DNA of 64,000 nucleotides from Rhodovastum sp963709085 (GCA_963709085.1 CAVPVB010000023.1:1-64000); one strand, 5' to 3'; counted from the stretch's first letter, positions 1-8,726 are shown. Notes: generated from the sequence alone by a model not told the origin. Translations and numbers: made by a program.

Positions 1-1159
1 GGCGAGACCTATGCCGTCACCGCACGCGCGCGCCGGAGCATGGGCCACGACGTCATCCTCATCGACCCGTTCGACATCACCGGCGGCACCACCCACCACC
101 TCAACTGGCTCGACACGCTCGACCCTGACGATCCCGATGTGGTCAGCCGTGCCGCCGGTCTCGCCGATATGCTGGTCGTCGCCGAGGGTGCCGACAGTGA
201 ATCCCACTGGAACGACACCGCCCGCGAGTTGCTGCGCGGCCTGCTGGTCTATGTCGCCGGCCTTCCCGCTGGGCGCCGCTCAATGGCGGAGCTGCGCCGC
301 ATCGTCACCGCCCCCGAGGATGATCTCGCCGACACCCTGGCCGACATGCTGGCCGATCCGGAACGCGGGCACCGGTTGCCGGCGCGGACCGCGGCGGTCC
401 ACCTGAACCGGCCGGACCGCGAGCGCGGCTCGGTTCTCTCCTCCGTCGTGCGGCACACCGCCTGGCTCGATGATCCCCGGCTCTGCGCCGCCCTCGGCCG
501 CTCGGATTTCAGCATGGCGGAGCTGAAGCGCCGGCCGGTGACCGTCTATCTCGCCATCCCGCCGGACCGGCTGCGTGTCTGTCTGGGCTTCGTGCGCGGC
601 TTCATCGGCCTCGCGCTCGACGCCATCACCACGGTGGCCACCCGGCCCGAACACCGGGTCGCCTTCTTCCTCGATGAGTTCGGCCAGCTCGGCCGCATGG
701 ATCGCCTGGCCGACAGCATCACCCTGCTCCGCGGCTACGGCGCCCAGCTCTGGGTGTTCGTCCAGGACCTCTCCCAGCTCAAAGCCGTCTATCCGCGCTG
801 GCAAAGCTTCCTCGCCAACACCTCGCAGCAATTCTTCGGAACCGCCGACTACGACACCGCACGCTATCTCTCCGGCGCCCTCGGCCAGCAGACAATCCGC
901 TTCGAGACCAGCGGCTCGTCCTACCTCCACCTCCGGCCTCCTCAAGCCGGGCAGCACGTCCAGCAGCCTCGGCGAACATTTCCAGGGCCGCTCCCTGCTC
1001 ACCCCGGACGAAATCATGCGGCTCGGGCCGGCGCGGCCGATCGTCCTGGTCTCCGGCGAACCGCCATACCTGCTCGATCGGGTCAGCTATCTCACCGATC
1101 CCGCCTATGCCGGCCGGTTCGATCCAAACCCGCTGCACCTGCCACGCGCCGCGGAGTGA
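1..1159 (+). CDS. VirD4/TraG-type conjugative coupling protein, 3' part, one frameshift
   Basis: This is the C-terminal part of a type IV secretion coupling ATPase, the inner-membrane motor that brings the relaxase-DNA complex to the conjugation channel. The reading frame is open from base 1, so the start and the Walker A region lie left of the window. The Walker B segment FFLDEFGQLGRMD is at about 664-702, followed by the family segment WVFVQDLSQL. The frame changes once, near 930-935, by one extra base. Downstream in frame 2 the family's tail continues (GEHFQGRSLLTPDEIMRL) to a TGA at 1157-1159. The protein therefore reads as one well-preserved gene with one indel. Family assignment is firm; whether the gene works in the cell is uncertain. 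Confidence 0.82.
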
Positions 1160-1330
1160 ACCACGTCCGCGGCGAAATTATAGGCCGGGCGGTAGCTCGT
1201 CGCCCGGATCGGCCGGCCGGTCCGGAGTTAGCGCAAGAACGGCGCGAAGGTCTTCGGGCCGAGCGTCACCCGCGCGCCTGCGGGAAAACTCCTCGGTGGC
1301 CGTCTGACAGGCCACGACGTCATCCTCATC
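43..1330. repeat. 21-bp direct repeat, two copies (43-63 and 1310-1330)
   Basis: The 21 bases at 43-63, inside the coupling-protein gene, recur exactly at 1310-1330, outside any gene and directly before the hairpin at 1331. The match begins GGCCACGACGTC and ends CTCATC. It suggests a partial duplication or a template-switch scar. Only the two copies are repeated, not the span between them. Confidence 0.8.
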
Positions 1331-1376
1331 TGATCGCGGTAGGGGCGCGCAGTGATGCGCGCCCCTACCGCGATCA
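1331..1376. terminator. Perfect 20-bp inverted repeat with 6-nt loop
   Basis: A 20-base arm at 1331-1350 is the exact reverse complement of 1357-1376, separated by AGTGAT. It lies between the rightward coupling-protein gene and the end of the leftward gene at 1378, where a bidirectional terminator would be expected. There is no clear T-run on either side. A scar of a small mobile element is also possible. Confidence 0.55.
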
Positions 1377-1377
1377 G

Positions 1378-1803
1378 CTACGTTCGGGATCGTGCCGGAA
1401 TGACGCGGAATGCGCCTCTCGGCCTGTCATCCTCGTCGTCGGGTGGGTCCACCAGCGCCCGCGGTGCCGCCGGGGCGGTACGAGCCGGCGTAGCCTGGGC
1501 TGCCGGCTGTGGCTTTTTCGCCCGCCGCTTCCGCCGCTCGCCGCGGGCATAGCGTTCAGCGTGATAGAGGTTCTTCAGAGAGGGCCAGCCGATCTCCCCG
1601 CCCTCCTCGTCACGGATGCCGCCTTCGGCCAGCGCCTTGGCAATCTGCTGCCAGGTCACGCGACGGCTGCGGGCCTCGGCGATCGCCTCGAAGTGGGCAA
1701 CCACGAGTCGACGTTGGGCGGACGGGGCGGTGACGCCTTCAAGCCGGTCTGGCTCCAGGGCCTTGAGGCGGTCTGACACGCTGAGGCTGTCTGTGCTGGG
1801 CAT
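1378..1803 (-). CDS. Hypothetical plasmid protein with a helix-turn-helix-like segment
   Basis: An open frame of 141 residues starting MPSTDSLSVSD, or 154 residues if the upstream ATG at 1842 is used. I prefer 1803 because the sequence around 1842 belongs to a repeat array. The central part (VTWQQIAKALAEGG, then GWPSLKNLYHAER) reads like the helix-turn-helix of small plasmid-borne DNA-binding proteins. The C-terminal third is basic and Ala/Pro-rich, then acidic (DPPDDEDD). It lies next to conjugation genes and below an iteron-like array, which fits a regulator of transfer or replication. I do not recognise the family; the role is an inference. Confidence 0.5.
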   Translation of the reverse strand: MPSTDSLSVSDRLKALEPDRLEGVTAPSAQRRLVVAHFEAIAEARSRRVTWQQIAKALAEGGIRDEEGGEIGWPSLKNLYHAERYARGERRKRRAKKPQPAAQATPARTAPAAPRALVDPPDDEDDRPRGAFRVIPARSRT

Positions 1804-1841
1804 TCTCGTTCGGTGTCCGTGGCTGAGCGTGTTTTCCCACA

Positions 1842-1922
1842 TGTTGAACGCGTTTTCTCATGCGTTGAGCGTGTTGACGCCGTGTTGAACGCCTGTTTGT
1901 CATGTTGAACTGCTGTTGAACG
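1842..1922. repeat. Iteron-like array of TGTTGAACG repeats
   Basis: Exact TGTTGAACG occurs at 1842, 1883 and 1914. Variants TGTTGACGC (about 1872), TGTTGAACT (about 1903) and GTTGAGCG (about 1864) lie between, all in the same direction. The array is immediately upstream of the leftward gene ending at 1378. This density of a 9-mer is typical of an initiator or regulator binding array. The true iterons of this plasmid appear to be those near repA, so this array may be an operator or a second origin. Confidence 0.55.
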
Positions 1923-2125
1923 TGTTTAGCCCAGTGTTGTGCGCTTTGTTGACCTGTGGATGCTCTGACAGACCAAGTCACCCTAGACGGGTGCCCTGAT
2001 GTCGGGCCGGGTCGGCTGGATTTGCCCCGGTTTGCCAGCGCCAAGCGGTCCCCGGATCGGCCTTCCTGGGGCGGCCGGACGGCTGGCGCTTGCCCGTTGC
2101 GCCCCTGCCCGTACATGCTGACCGC

Positions 2126-2347
2126 ATGTTCAGTGTCACCGAAGCCGAGGCCGCCGCCATCCGTCGTGTGTTCGAGGAGGAGGGCGAGCTGTCCGCCATG
2201 ATCGAGCTGCGCCGGCACTTCCCCGGCATCACCGACAACGCCAAGGCGCGGGAATGCGCCCGGACTATCGCGGGGTGGAAGCCGGCGCTTGCAGTGTCCC
2301 GTCCGGTGACGCGGTTGCAGCCCGGCAAGCGGCGATCGGCCGGATAG
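2126..2347 (+). CDS. Small conserved plasmid protein, 73 aa
   Basis: Starts MFSVTEAEAAAIRRVFEEEG and continues with ELRRHFPGITDNAKARECA. Small proteins of this pattern are common in alphaproteobacterial plasmids, often near transfer and partition genes; this is from memory, without a database check. It is soluble and helical, with no membrane segment. The start at 2126 is chosen because the family usually begins with this Met; in-frame sequence upstream is not obviously coding. Function is unknown. Confidence 0.6.
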   Translation: MFSVTEAEAAAIRRVFEEEGELSAMIELRRHFPGITDNAKARECARTIAGWKPALAVSRPVTRLQPGKRRSAG

Positions 2348-2478
2348 CCGGTTTCCCCGCTACCGCCTGCCGATCTGCTGAATGTGGCGGGGCGGAGTAA
2401 GGCGCGATAAGGATTCATGGCGGGCACCGCGCCGTCGCGGGGCTGGCGGTTCGCGAGCCAAGGCCCTATTTTCCTAGC

Positions 2479-2691
2479 ATGGACAGCGCGACCACCAGCC
2501 AGGACGCCCCCCCCGACCGGCCCGAGACCGCCGAGGAGCGGCGCCGGCGGCTGACATGGCAAGCAGAGCAGATCGCCGCGGCGCGCGCGTCGGCTGCGGC
2601 GGGCCGCGTGGTGTCGCTGGAAGCGGTCGAAGCGTGGGTCGAAAGCTGGGATACCGGACACGAACTGCCGCAGCCGCGTTCGGGCCGCTGA
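2479..2691 (+). CDS. Putative antitoxin partner of a RelE/ParE toxin
   Basis: A 70-residue, strongly helical and charged protein (ETAEERRRRLTWQAEQI, later SLEAVEAWVESWDTG). It lies 12 bases upstream of a RelE/ParE-like gene, in the order usual for such operons. The last part resembles the toxin-binding tail of ParD/RHH-type antitoxins, in which Val-Glu-Ala-Trp helices are common. I cannot assign a particular antitoxin superfamily from sequence alone. Its expected role is to neutralise the downstream toxin and repress the operon, stabilising the plasmid. Confidence 0.6.
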   Translation: MDSATTSQDAPPDRPETAEERRRRLTWQAEQIAAARASAAAGRVVSLEAVEAWVESWDTGHELPQPRSGR

Positions 2692-2703
2692 CCAGTTTCC
2701 AGC

Positions 2704-3006
2704 GTGCCGCGCATTGTGCGCCTCACCGACGAGGCATCAGACGACCTGGCCGCCATCCGCCGCTGGCAGACGCAGCCTGGTTCCGGCGCCCCTGCCAAGC
2801 GCCGGGTGAAGGCAATACTGGCCGTCCTGCGCCGCCTGAAGACGATGCCGTGCTTGTATCCCCCCGGCGATGAACCGGGCACCCGGCAGGCGTTCTGCGA
2901 GGGGCATGTGGTGGTCTACGAGGTTGATCCGGACACCTTGGACAACGCCACCGCCGGCGACGTGCTGGTGCTGCGGGTGTTCGCTCCGGGGCAGGATCGC
3001 CGGTAG
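2704..3006 (+). CDS. RelE/ParE-family toxin
   Basis: A 100-residue protein starting at a GTG (2704). It has the ParE-like opening RIVRLTDEASDDLAAIRRW, a central helix with basic residues (KRRVKAILAVLRRL), and the C-terminal beta strands GHVVVYEVDP and VLVLRVFAPGQDRR. These match the RelE/ParE fold, whose members either cleave ribosome-bound mRNA or inhibit gyrase. Length fits the family. It follows the likely antitoxin gene by 12 bases. Which of the two activities it has cannot be told here. Confidence 0.72.
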   Translation: MPRIVRLTDEASDDLAAIRRWQTQPGSGAPAKRRVKAILAVLRRLKTMPCLYPPGDEPGTRQAFCEGHVVVYEVDPDTLDNATAGDVLVLRVFAPGQDRR

Positions 3007-3097
3007 ATTTTGCGGACTAACTCTTCGATTGAGGTGGTCCGCGCAACCGCCTGACCCTCAATGGCGCCACGATGGCATCTCTTATGCCTTAATGATC

Positions 3098-3143
3098 GCT
3101 GCATGAATGCAGCATGCATGCACCTTTAAGGTAGCTTAAAGGT
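3098..3143. promoter_or_regulatory. Inverted repeats upstream of parA: probable operator or partition site
   Basis: Three palindromic blocks lie in a row: GCTGCAT / ATGCAGC at 3098-3113 (2-nt spacer), GCATGCATGC at 3112-3121, and ACCTTTAAG / CTTAAAGGT at 3122-3143 (4-nt spacer). All arms pair perfectly. The site is AT-richer than its surroundings and about 110 bp before the likely parA start. This is where ParA-type operons carry their autoregulatory operator or centromere. Confidence 0.6.
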
Positions 3144-3255
3144 AAGCATAAAATAGCATTCTTTCACTTGACTTACTTCCCGTTTCATTGCAGAAGCCGA
3201 CATGCGGCATGATGGGAGCAATCAAGTTTCCATCCGCATAAAAGGTCGCTGCGAG

Positions 3256-3889
3256 ATGGGTGCAATCATCGCCATCGTCAGCCAGAAGGGGGGAGTGGGG
3301 AAATCCTCGATTGCCCGCAGTTTGGCGCGGGAAGCCGCTGCCGCCCGTCTCGCTGTCAAGTTGGCCGACCTCGACACCCAGCAGGGAACTTGTCTCGATT
3401 GGGCACGCGATAGGAATGCCCTCGGGATCGATCCCGCCGTGTCGGTAGAGAGCTACCGCAACGCCGCTGCAGCGCTCGCCGTGGCGGCATCAGTTGATCT
3501 GCTGGTGGTCGATGGCCCGGCCAGGACCAGTGCCGGCACGCTCGATTTGGCGCGGGCCGCAGACCTCGTGGTGCAGCCGTCCGGCCCGTCAGCGGATGAC
3601 CTTCGTCCGGCCATAAGGGAGTTTCGGGCGCTGGAGAAGGAGGGGGTTCCCAAGGGCCGGTTGGTCATTCTGCTGAACTGCGTTGGGTCCGACGCCGAAG
3701 AATCGAGCAGCTCGAGCATTCGTGGAAGAGGCTGGCTTTGAAGCACTGCCAGGCGCCCTGCCCGAACGCGTGGCCTACCGGATGGCCCTGAATGCGGGGC
3801 GCACGATGACAGAGACAACCTACAAGGATTTGAACAAGAAGGCTGCAATCATGCTGCAATCACTCATCCAGAAGGCAGCGATAGCATGA
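3256..3889 (+). CDS. parA: ParA-family partition ATPase, one frameshift near 3700
   Basis: Plasmid partition ATPase of the MinD/ParA class. The deviant Walker A motif KGGVGKSS follows the start MGAIIAIVSQ; Walker A' is DLDTQQGT, and the Walker B-like strand is VDLLVVDGPA. The frame moves by one base around 3700-3715. Translation then continues in frame 2 with the expected family tail (EEAGFEALPGALPERVAYR, then GRTMTETTYKDLN) to a stop at 3889. Without that indel the protein has about 210 residues, normal for short plasmid ParAs. An upstream Met at 3202 adds 18 residues that look unlike the family, so 3256 is chosen. Its stop overlaps the start of the next gene by 4 bases. Confidence 0.85.
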
Positions 3890-4290
3890 GCAAGGACGAT
3901 CTGGCTCCGGCTGTGGATTTTTCGGCATTACAGCGCAAGCGTCGCTTGCCGCCCCCCCCGGACGACGCGAGCGAGAACCTTACCGCTCCTGAAGCCGCAC
4001 CGGCGAATGGCCGAGTAGAGCCATCGGCAGCGCAACTCTCAGCGTCACCGGATACGGAACCGCCGCGGCGGAAAGTCATTCGGCCCTATATTCCCACCGA
4101 GCCTCCGCCGGAGCCCGTGGACGGCCGCAGTAGACTTCGCACTGGCCGCGTCGAGCCGTTCTCAACCCGCGTCCGCGCCGACTTCCGGCCGCGTCTGATC
4201 GCGCTGGCTGACCACTACGGTGTCACGATGGGGGAGGCACTGGAACTGGCAGTAGCCTCGCTGGAGCGAGAAGTGGGGTTGCAGAGGTAG
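3886..4290 (+). CDS. Small partner of ParA, ribbon-helix-helix-like
   Basis: A 134-residue protein whose ATG overlaps the parA stop by 4 bases (ATGA), indicating translational coupling. The N-terminal two thirds is low-complexity, proline-rich and probably disordered. The C-terminal about 45 residues (EPFSTRVRADFRPRLIALA, then VTMGEALELAVASLE) look like a ribbon-helix-helix DNA-binding domain. ParA systems of this type use such a small protein as centromere-binding adaptor. It would bind the inverted repeats upstream of parA. Function is inferred from context and domain shape. Confidence 0.68.
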   Translation: MSKDDLAPAVDFSALQRKRRLPPPPDDASENLTAPEAAPANGRVEPSAAQLSASPDTEPPRRKVIRPYIPTEPPPEPVDGRSRLRTGRVEPFSTRVRADFRPRLIALADHYGVTMGEALELAVASLEREVGLQR

Positions 4291-4385
4291 GGCAGGATGC
4301 ACGTTTCTGCGTTTGTTTGGGTATCGGTTATACGGTGGTTGCCGTCGGGTCGGTCAGGGCTGCGGCAGGCGTGCCACCGTCGTGA

Positions 4386-5312
4386 TCAGCGCGCCGCGAT
4401 CTGGATCTGCTTCGGCGCGACAGGCGGGCGTGAGGGGTGCAGCAGTAGACCGGTATCGGTTTGCTCAACCTTGGCAGCCGGGTAGACCGCCATGGCGAGT
4501 GCGAGGTTCGGGAGAAAACGTTCGCGGAAGTGCTTCATCTGCTTCACGCCAGCCCCGAACTGCACCTTGACCGTGGCCCAGGTCAGTGGCGTCGGTTTTG
4601 TCAGCGCGTGCAGCCGATAGGCAAGCCAGCAGTAGATGTCGATCGCCTGACTGTTGTTCGAGATTGCCTTGATCGCCGCATCTTCCAGCGGCACTGAGTG
4701 CTGTTGGAGCTGGACGAAGAAGCCTTCCGACAGCCGCGCTGTCTCGGCAAACAGCCCATCCTGGCGCGCATCCTCGTCCTCGATGAACATCGCCGTATCG
4801 ACGATGTTCTGCTGCACCAGCCCGACACGCTTGCCGGCAAAAATACGGAATGACATTTTGCAGAGGCTGATCCTCTCGGCTTGGTCGCGAACGATTTTGA
4901 TGTCTTTTCCACCGGCGTTGATGCCCATCCGGCCAAACCAATGCCGCAGACTGCGGCCGAGCTCGACTTCCCGGCTTTGGGTACGCAGGGCTTCGGATTG
5001 CAGATAGATCAGGATCAGCCGGGCGCGGCTGCCGTAGGGTACGCCGACTGGCACAGCAGGTTTGCCGCGCTCAAAGCGCGAACCTGGCTCGACCAGTAAG
5101 CTGATCCGGTCACCATCGACCTGCCACCGCTGATCGTCCGCGATACGTTTATGCGGCAACGCAGATTGGCACCATCCTGAGTAGAGGAAGCCGACCCCGC
5201 TTTCCTCATTGCCCAAGTAGGTGGCAGCCGCGTCAACCAAGTCTCGGGTCAGACCCACGTCGAGAGCTGCCTGCTTCCCTCTGGCTGCCAGGATGTCATG
5301 CACTTCGCCCAT
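4386..5312 (-). CDS. repA: Plasmid replication initiator, RepA_C family
   Basis: A 308-residue intact protein. The segment VPYGSRARLILIYLQSEAL, then SREVELGRSLRHWFGRMGI and RDQAERISLCKMSF, is the signature of the plasmid RepA_C family of alphaproteobacteria. These initiators bind iterons and open the origin. Further typical segments are IDIYCWLAYRLHAL and QMKHFRERFLPNLA. The start MGEVHDILA at 5312 lies directly downstream of an array of RepA-type iterons and a DnaA box. The gene is undisturbed, unlike many neighbours, and no frameshift is needed. Confidence 0.85.
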   Translation of the reverse strand: MGEVHDILAARGKQAALDVGLTRDLVDAAATYLGNEESGVGFLYSGWCQSALPHKRIADDQRWQVDGDRISLLVEPGSRFERGKPAVPVGVPYGSRARLILIYLQSEALRTQSREVELGRSLRHWFGRMGINAGGKDIKIVRDQAERISLCKMSFRIFAGKRVGLVQQNIVDTAMFIEDEDARQDGLFAETARLSEGFFVQLQQHSVPLEDAAIKAISNNSQAIDIYCWLAYRLHALTKPTPLTWATVKVQFGAGVKQMKHFRERFLPNLALAMAVYPAAKVEQTDTGLLLHPSRPPVAPKQIQIAAR

Positions 5313-5348
5313 ACCTGTCAGCCTGCCTCGAATTAGCGTGCTCTGGAA

Positions 5349-5571
5349 GTGCGGACTCTTGCGGCCGAAGCTACTAGGAAAGGTACTTGGATTTCAAGGT
5401 ACTTGTATGTGCCGCAAGAGTCCGCGGGATAAGTCCGGCAAGCCATTGAAATCTCGTGGCTACGCCCTTTGGCGCCGGTCGCAAGAGTCCGCACCTTCCG
5501 CCGCAAGAGTCCGCACCCGGCCTGTGGACGGAACGCCACGTTCCCCGACTTACCTCCCATTCTGTGGATAA
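5349..5571. promoter_or_regulatory. Plasmid origin of replication (oriV): iterons plus DnaA box
   Basis: Four copies of a 17-mer with core CGCAAGAGTCCGC lie upstream of repA: one inverted at 5349-5365, and three direct at 5411-5427, 5478-5494 and 5500-5516 (spacings 67 and 22 bp). Between them is a direct repeat AAGGTACTTG at 5380-5389 and 5396-5405. A perfect DnaA box TGTGGATAA (reverse complement of TTATCCACA) is at 5563-5571. Iterons next to an initiator gene plus a consensus DnaA box are the standard makeup of an iteron plasmid origin. Confidence 0.8.
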
Positions 5572-5771
5572 CTTCGCCCCTGCGACTCGGGCGCCGTTCC
5601 AGGTGGTCAGACCCCGTTCCTCGGTCGCCTTCATGGCCAGCACCTTGATCGTCATGGGCACCGGCGAGCCCCATCCGCACGGCCGGATCAGACGGTCGGA
5701 AAGCGCCAAAATTTTCTGGAAACCGTATTACATGTATTTTTAGGCTACGCGACCCATTCCCGCGCCACCCC

Positions 5772-6212
5772 TTATGCGACGGCCTTTCTGGCTTTACGGG
5801 GGCGGCCGCCTTTGCGCCCGTTTTTCTTGGCGCTACTTCGCTTCGCGTCCGAGGTTGCTTTGCCGCCACGGCTCGCGAAGATCGCGGCGACGGTCCGCGT
5901 CGGCAGCATTGCCGGCAGGATCGCCGTCATCAGCCCATCCACACTGATGTGGATATCCCGGTCCTCGAGTTCGATCGCCGACCCGTCCGGCCAAATTTCC
6001 AGCTTCGCCAAGTCCTCTACCGGCACGTCCTGCAACGCGCCGATCCAGTGACGGGGAATCAGGAACCCGGCATTGCGGGTCGTCACAATTTCGATCGAAT
6101 CCCGATCAGCCACGTATCGAACGGTTTGCGCGCGGATTTCCGCCTCGGCCTCGACCCGGCCGGCCGCCAGCGCCGCGGCAAACTCGGCGTCGGTAATGCC
6201 TTGGCTGCTCAT
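5772..6212 (-). CDS. DUF2442-domain protein
   Basis: A 146-residue protein. The middle region (IEIVTTRNAGFLIPRHWIG, later LEIWPDGSAIELEDRDIHIS) is the DUF2442 pattern; the C-terminus is a basic Lys/Arg/Gly tail (KKNGRKGGRPRKARKA) that could bind nucleic acid. Its start overlaps the stop of the upstream DUF4160 gene by 4 bases, so the two are translationally coupled. DUF4160/DUF2442 pairs are frequent on plasmids and have been suggested to behave as toxin-antitoxin-like modules. The function is not established, and that role is an inference. Confidence 0.75.
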   Translation of the reverse strand: MSSQGITDAEFAAALAAGRVEAEAEIRAQTVRYVADRDSIEIVTTRNAGFLIPRHWIGALQDVPVEDLAKLEIWPDGSAIELEDRDIHISVDGLMTAILPAMLPTRTVAAIFASRGGKATSDAKRSSAKKNGRKGGRPRKARKAVA

Positions 6213-6649
6213 GATCGTGTGCTCACATCCACTGTTGTGCCGTCCCGAAACGCCAACCTCAGCCTCTCCTGGTCCGGGTCATAGCTGGCATCGGCGATCT
6301 GCCTCGCATTCGCCAAGGGTTCGGGCGAAAGCTCGATCCGCTCTGGCCCCGGCACGACGGCCCACTGATTGGCCAGACACGTCGTGCGCTTGATTGCCCA
6401 CCAATTTCGCCGACAGGCAGGCAATCCGGCCTGGATGTCAGCCAACAAGCGATTTACCGTCCGCTGAAGGGGGGAATTCTTCAGCGGCGCGATGCTCATC
6501 AGTTCCACCACGCTATCCACGTAGGAAAACCTTACGCGCGCAATCCAACCGTCGCCACGATGCCGGGCATGGACATGGGGCGGACAGTGATCATCCGAGA
6601 ACACGTAGATTCCGGCACCTGTGCTTTCGGAGATCAACACCCGGCTCAT
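6209..6649 (-). CDS. DUF4160-domain protein
   Basis: A 146-residue protein. The N-terminal half is the DUF4160 pattern: ISESTGAGIYVFSDDHCPPH followed by VHARHRGDGWIARVR, with the conserved His-x-His pair. Most DUF4160 proteins are about 80-90 residues. This one has a C-terminal extension (ERIELSPEPLANARQIADA, then RLRLAFRDGTTVDV) that resembles a DUF2442 domain, so it may be a natural fusion. It is the first gene of a two-gene leftward operon with the DUF2442 gene. Confidence 0.75.
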   Translation of the reverse strand: MSRVLISESTGAGIYVFSDDHCPPHVHARHRGDGWIARVRFSYVDSVVELMSIAPLKNSPLQRTVNRLLADIQAGLPACRRNWWAIKRTTCLANQWAVVPGPERIELSPEPLANARQIADASYDPDQERLRLAFRDGTTVDVSTRS

Positions 6650-6864
6650 GATGCAACATAAGCCATCGGCTTGGGTTTTTCAAGGGCGACGGATGGCCGG
6701 CAGCGGCCTATCAGCGTGGCACCGGTCTTCCGGCAGTGGGCGATGGCCTCGCGGAGTCGGGGCCGGTCAGCGTTCTTGGGGTACCTTGCTTGTTCGCCCT
6801 TCTGATGTGTACAGCCCAAAAGCCAGATCCTTGCGGACCCGGCCGATGGTCGTTGCGTTTCCCG

Positions 6865-7028
6865 TCAAAATGGAATCTCCGCCTCCGTGATTGCGTCCGG
6901 GCCGTCATCTCGTTCCCAGATAATCGTGGTCAGGTCGCCCTCATCGAGGTTCCAGGTTTCGATGGCCTGAATCTCGTAGCGGTCGCGTTTCAGGCCACGG
7001 ATGTCGCGGCGGCTGCACGGGCCGGCGG
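6865..7028 (-). pseudogene. 3' fragment of an unidentified gene cut by the IS21-type element
   Basis: The reading frame ending at 6865 (RDIRGLKRDRYEIQAIETW, then NLDEGDLTTIIWERDDG) looks like real coding sequence. Upstream it runs into the terminal repeats of the IS21-type element at 7029. The N-terminal part is therefore missing. I do not recognise the family. The interval 6650-6864 on the other side shows nothing I can identify. Confidence 0.45.
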
Positions 7029-7183
7029 AAATCGCCACCTGAGGCCGGTTCAAATCGCCACCTGAGGCCGGTCGAAATCGCCACCTGAGGCCGGTGAATT
7101 CGCCAGCCCGCTGGCGGGGCGGAGCTGCCGCTGACATCGAAGTAATCGCGACTACTGTCCGGCCTTTTTGGCGGGGGACGGTA

Positions 7184-8726
7184 GTGCCGAGACCGAGGTC
7201 GGAGATGCGGCGGATCAGGGAAGTTTTGCGACTGCGTGCGGAGTTGGGGCCGAACCTGAGTGCGATAGCGGCGGGCGCCAGGCTGGCGCGCTCGACGGTG
7301 CGGGCTTATCTGGAGCGAGCGGCGGCGGCCGGGCTGGACGCCGGGGCGGCGGCGGAGTTGTCGGACGCGGCGCTGGAGGCGGCGCTGTTTCCCCGCCGTC
7401 GGCGGCCGGAAGGCGCGCGCTGCCGGACTGGGCGGCGGTCGACCAGGAACTGCGGCGCCACAAGCACGTCACCCGCAAGCTGCTGTGGATGGAGTACAAG
7501 ACCGCGCATCCGGACGGTTTTGGGTTCAGCCAGTTCAAGCTGCGGCTGAGCGAATGGCAGAAGGCCTCGGGGCGCGGCCTGTCGATGCGCCAGGTGCATC
7601 ATGCCGGCGAGACGGTGCAGGTCGACTACGCCGGCGACACGGTCGCGGTGATGGACGACGGGGCGGCGCGGGCGGCGCAGATCTTCGTCGCCTGTCTGCC
7701 GTGTTCGGGGCTGATCTACGCCGAGGCGAGCTGGACACAGGCGACGGAAGACTGGCTGGCGGCGCATGTCCGACTGTTCGCCTTCCTGGGCGGCGTGCCG
7801 GCCAAGGTCGTGCCCGACAATCTGAAGGTCGGCGTCACCCACGCCTCGTATTACGACCCGGTGATCAACGCCAGCTATGCCGGCGCTGATCAAGCATTAC
7901 GGCACGGCCGTGGTCCCGGCGCGGGCGCGAAAGCCGCGCGACAAGCCGGGGGTCGAAAATGGCGTGTTGCAGGCCTGTCGCTGGCTGCTGGCGCCGCTGC
8001 GTCATCGGCAGTTCTTCTCGCTGGCCGAGCTGAACCAGGCGATCGCGCTGCTGCTGGCCGAGCTGAACGACAAGCCGATGGCGCCGCCGCGCGAGGGCAG
8101 CCGGCGCAGCTCTGTTCGAAGCGGTCGAACGCGCCGCGCTCAAGCCGTCTGCCGATCGAGCCCTACGTGGTCGGCCAGTGGGCGATCGGGGCGACGGTCA
8201 ACGTCGACTATCACGTCGCGGTCGAGCGGAACTTCTACTCGGTGCCCCATGCGCTGGTGCGCAAGCGCGTCGATGTCTTCGTCACGCCGACCGCGCGTGC
8301 AGATCTTCCATCGCGGCGAGCGGGCGGCCAGCCACGCCCGGCTGGCCGGGCAAAATCACTGGGCGACGCTGGGCGAGCACATGCCGCCGGCGCACAGCGC
8401 GGTGGCCAAGCGGACGCCGGACTGGGTGCGCGGCCAGGCGGCCAAGCGTCGGCGTGGCCACCGCCGCCTATGTCGAGCGGCTGCTGACCGGGCGCGATCA
8501 CATCGAGCAGGGCGTGCGGTCCTGCCTCGGTATTCTGCGCCTGGCGACCCGCTATCCCGGCCGAACAACTGGAGGCCGCCTGCGTGCGGGCGCTGGCCGC
8601 CGGCGCCAGTTCGTCCGGCTTCGTCGAGCACCTGCTCAAGAGCGGCCGGCCACTCGCCGATCCCGTGCCGCCGAGGACGGCATCGGCCATCACGGCAACA
8701 TTCGCGGCCCCGACTACTACCACTGA
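7184..8726 (+). CDS. istA: IS21 transposase IstA, several frameshifts
   Basis: DDE transposase of IS21. N-terminal helix-turn-helix: VLRLRAELGPNLSAIAAGA then LARSTVRAYLERA. Catalytic core: VQVDYAGDTVAVMDD (first Asp) and the segment FAFLGGVPAKVVPDNLK (second Asp). It ends with the typical NIRGPDYYH. Starting from a GTG at 7184 with GGGGGA before it, the frame changes near 7395, 7880, 8105, 8150, 8300, 8445, 8560 and 8680. Most are +1 insertions; the one at 7395 is a lost C in a C-run. Codons are otherwise intact, so this is probably read error on a recently active gene. Confidence 0.75.
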
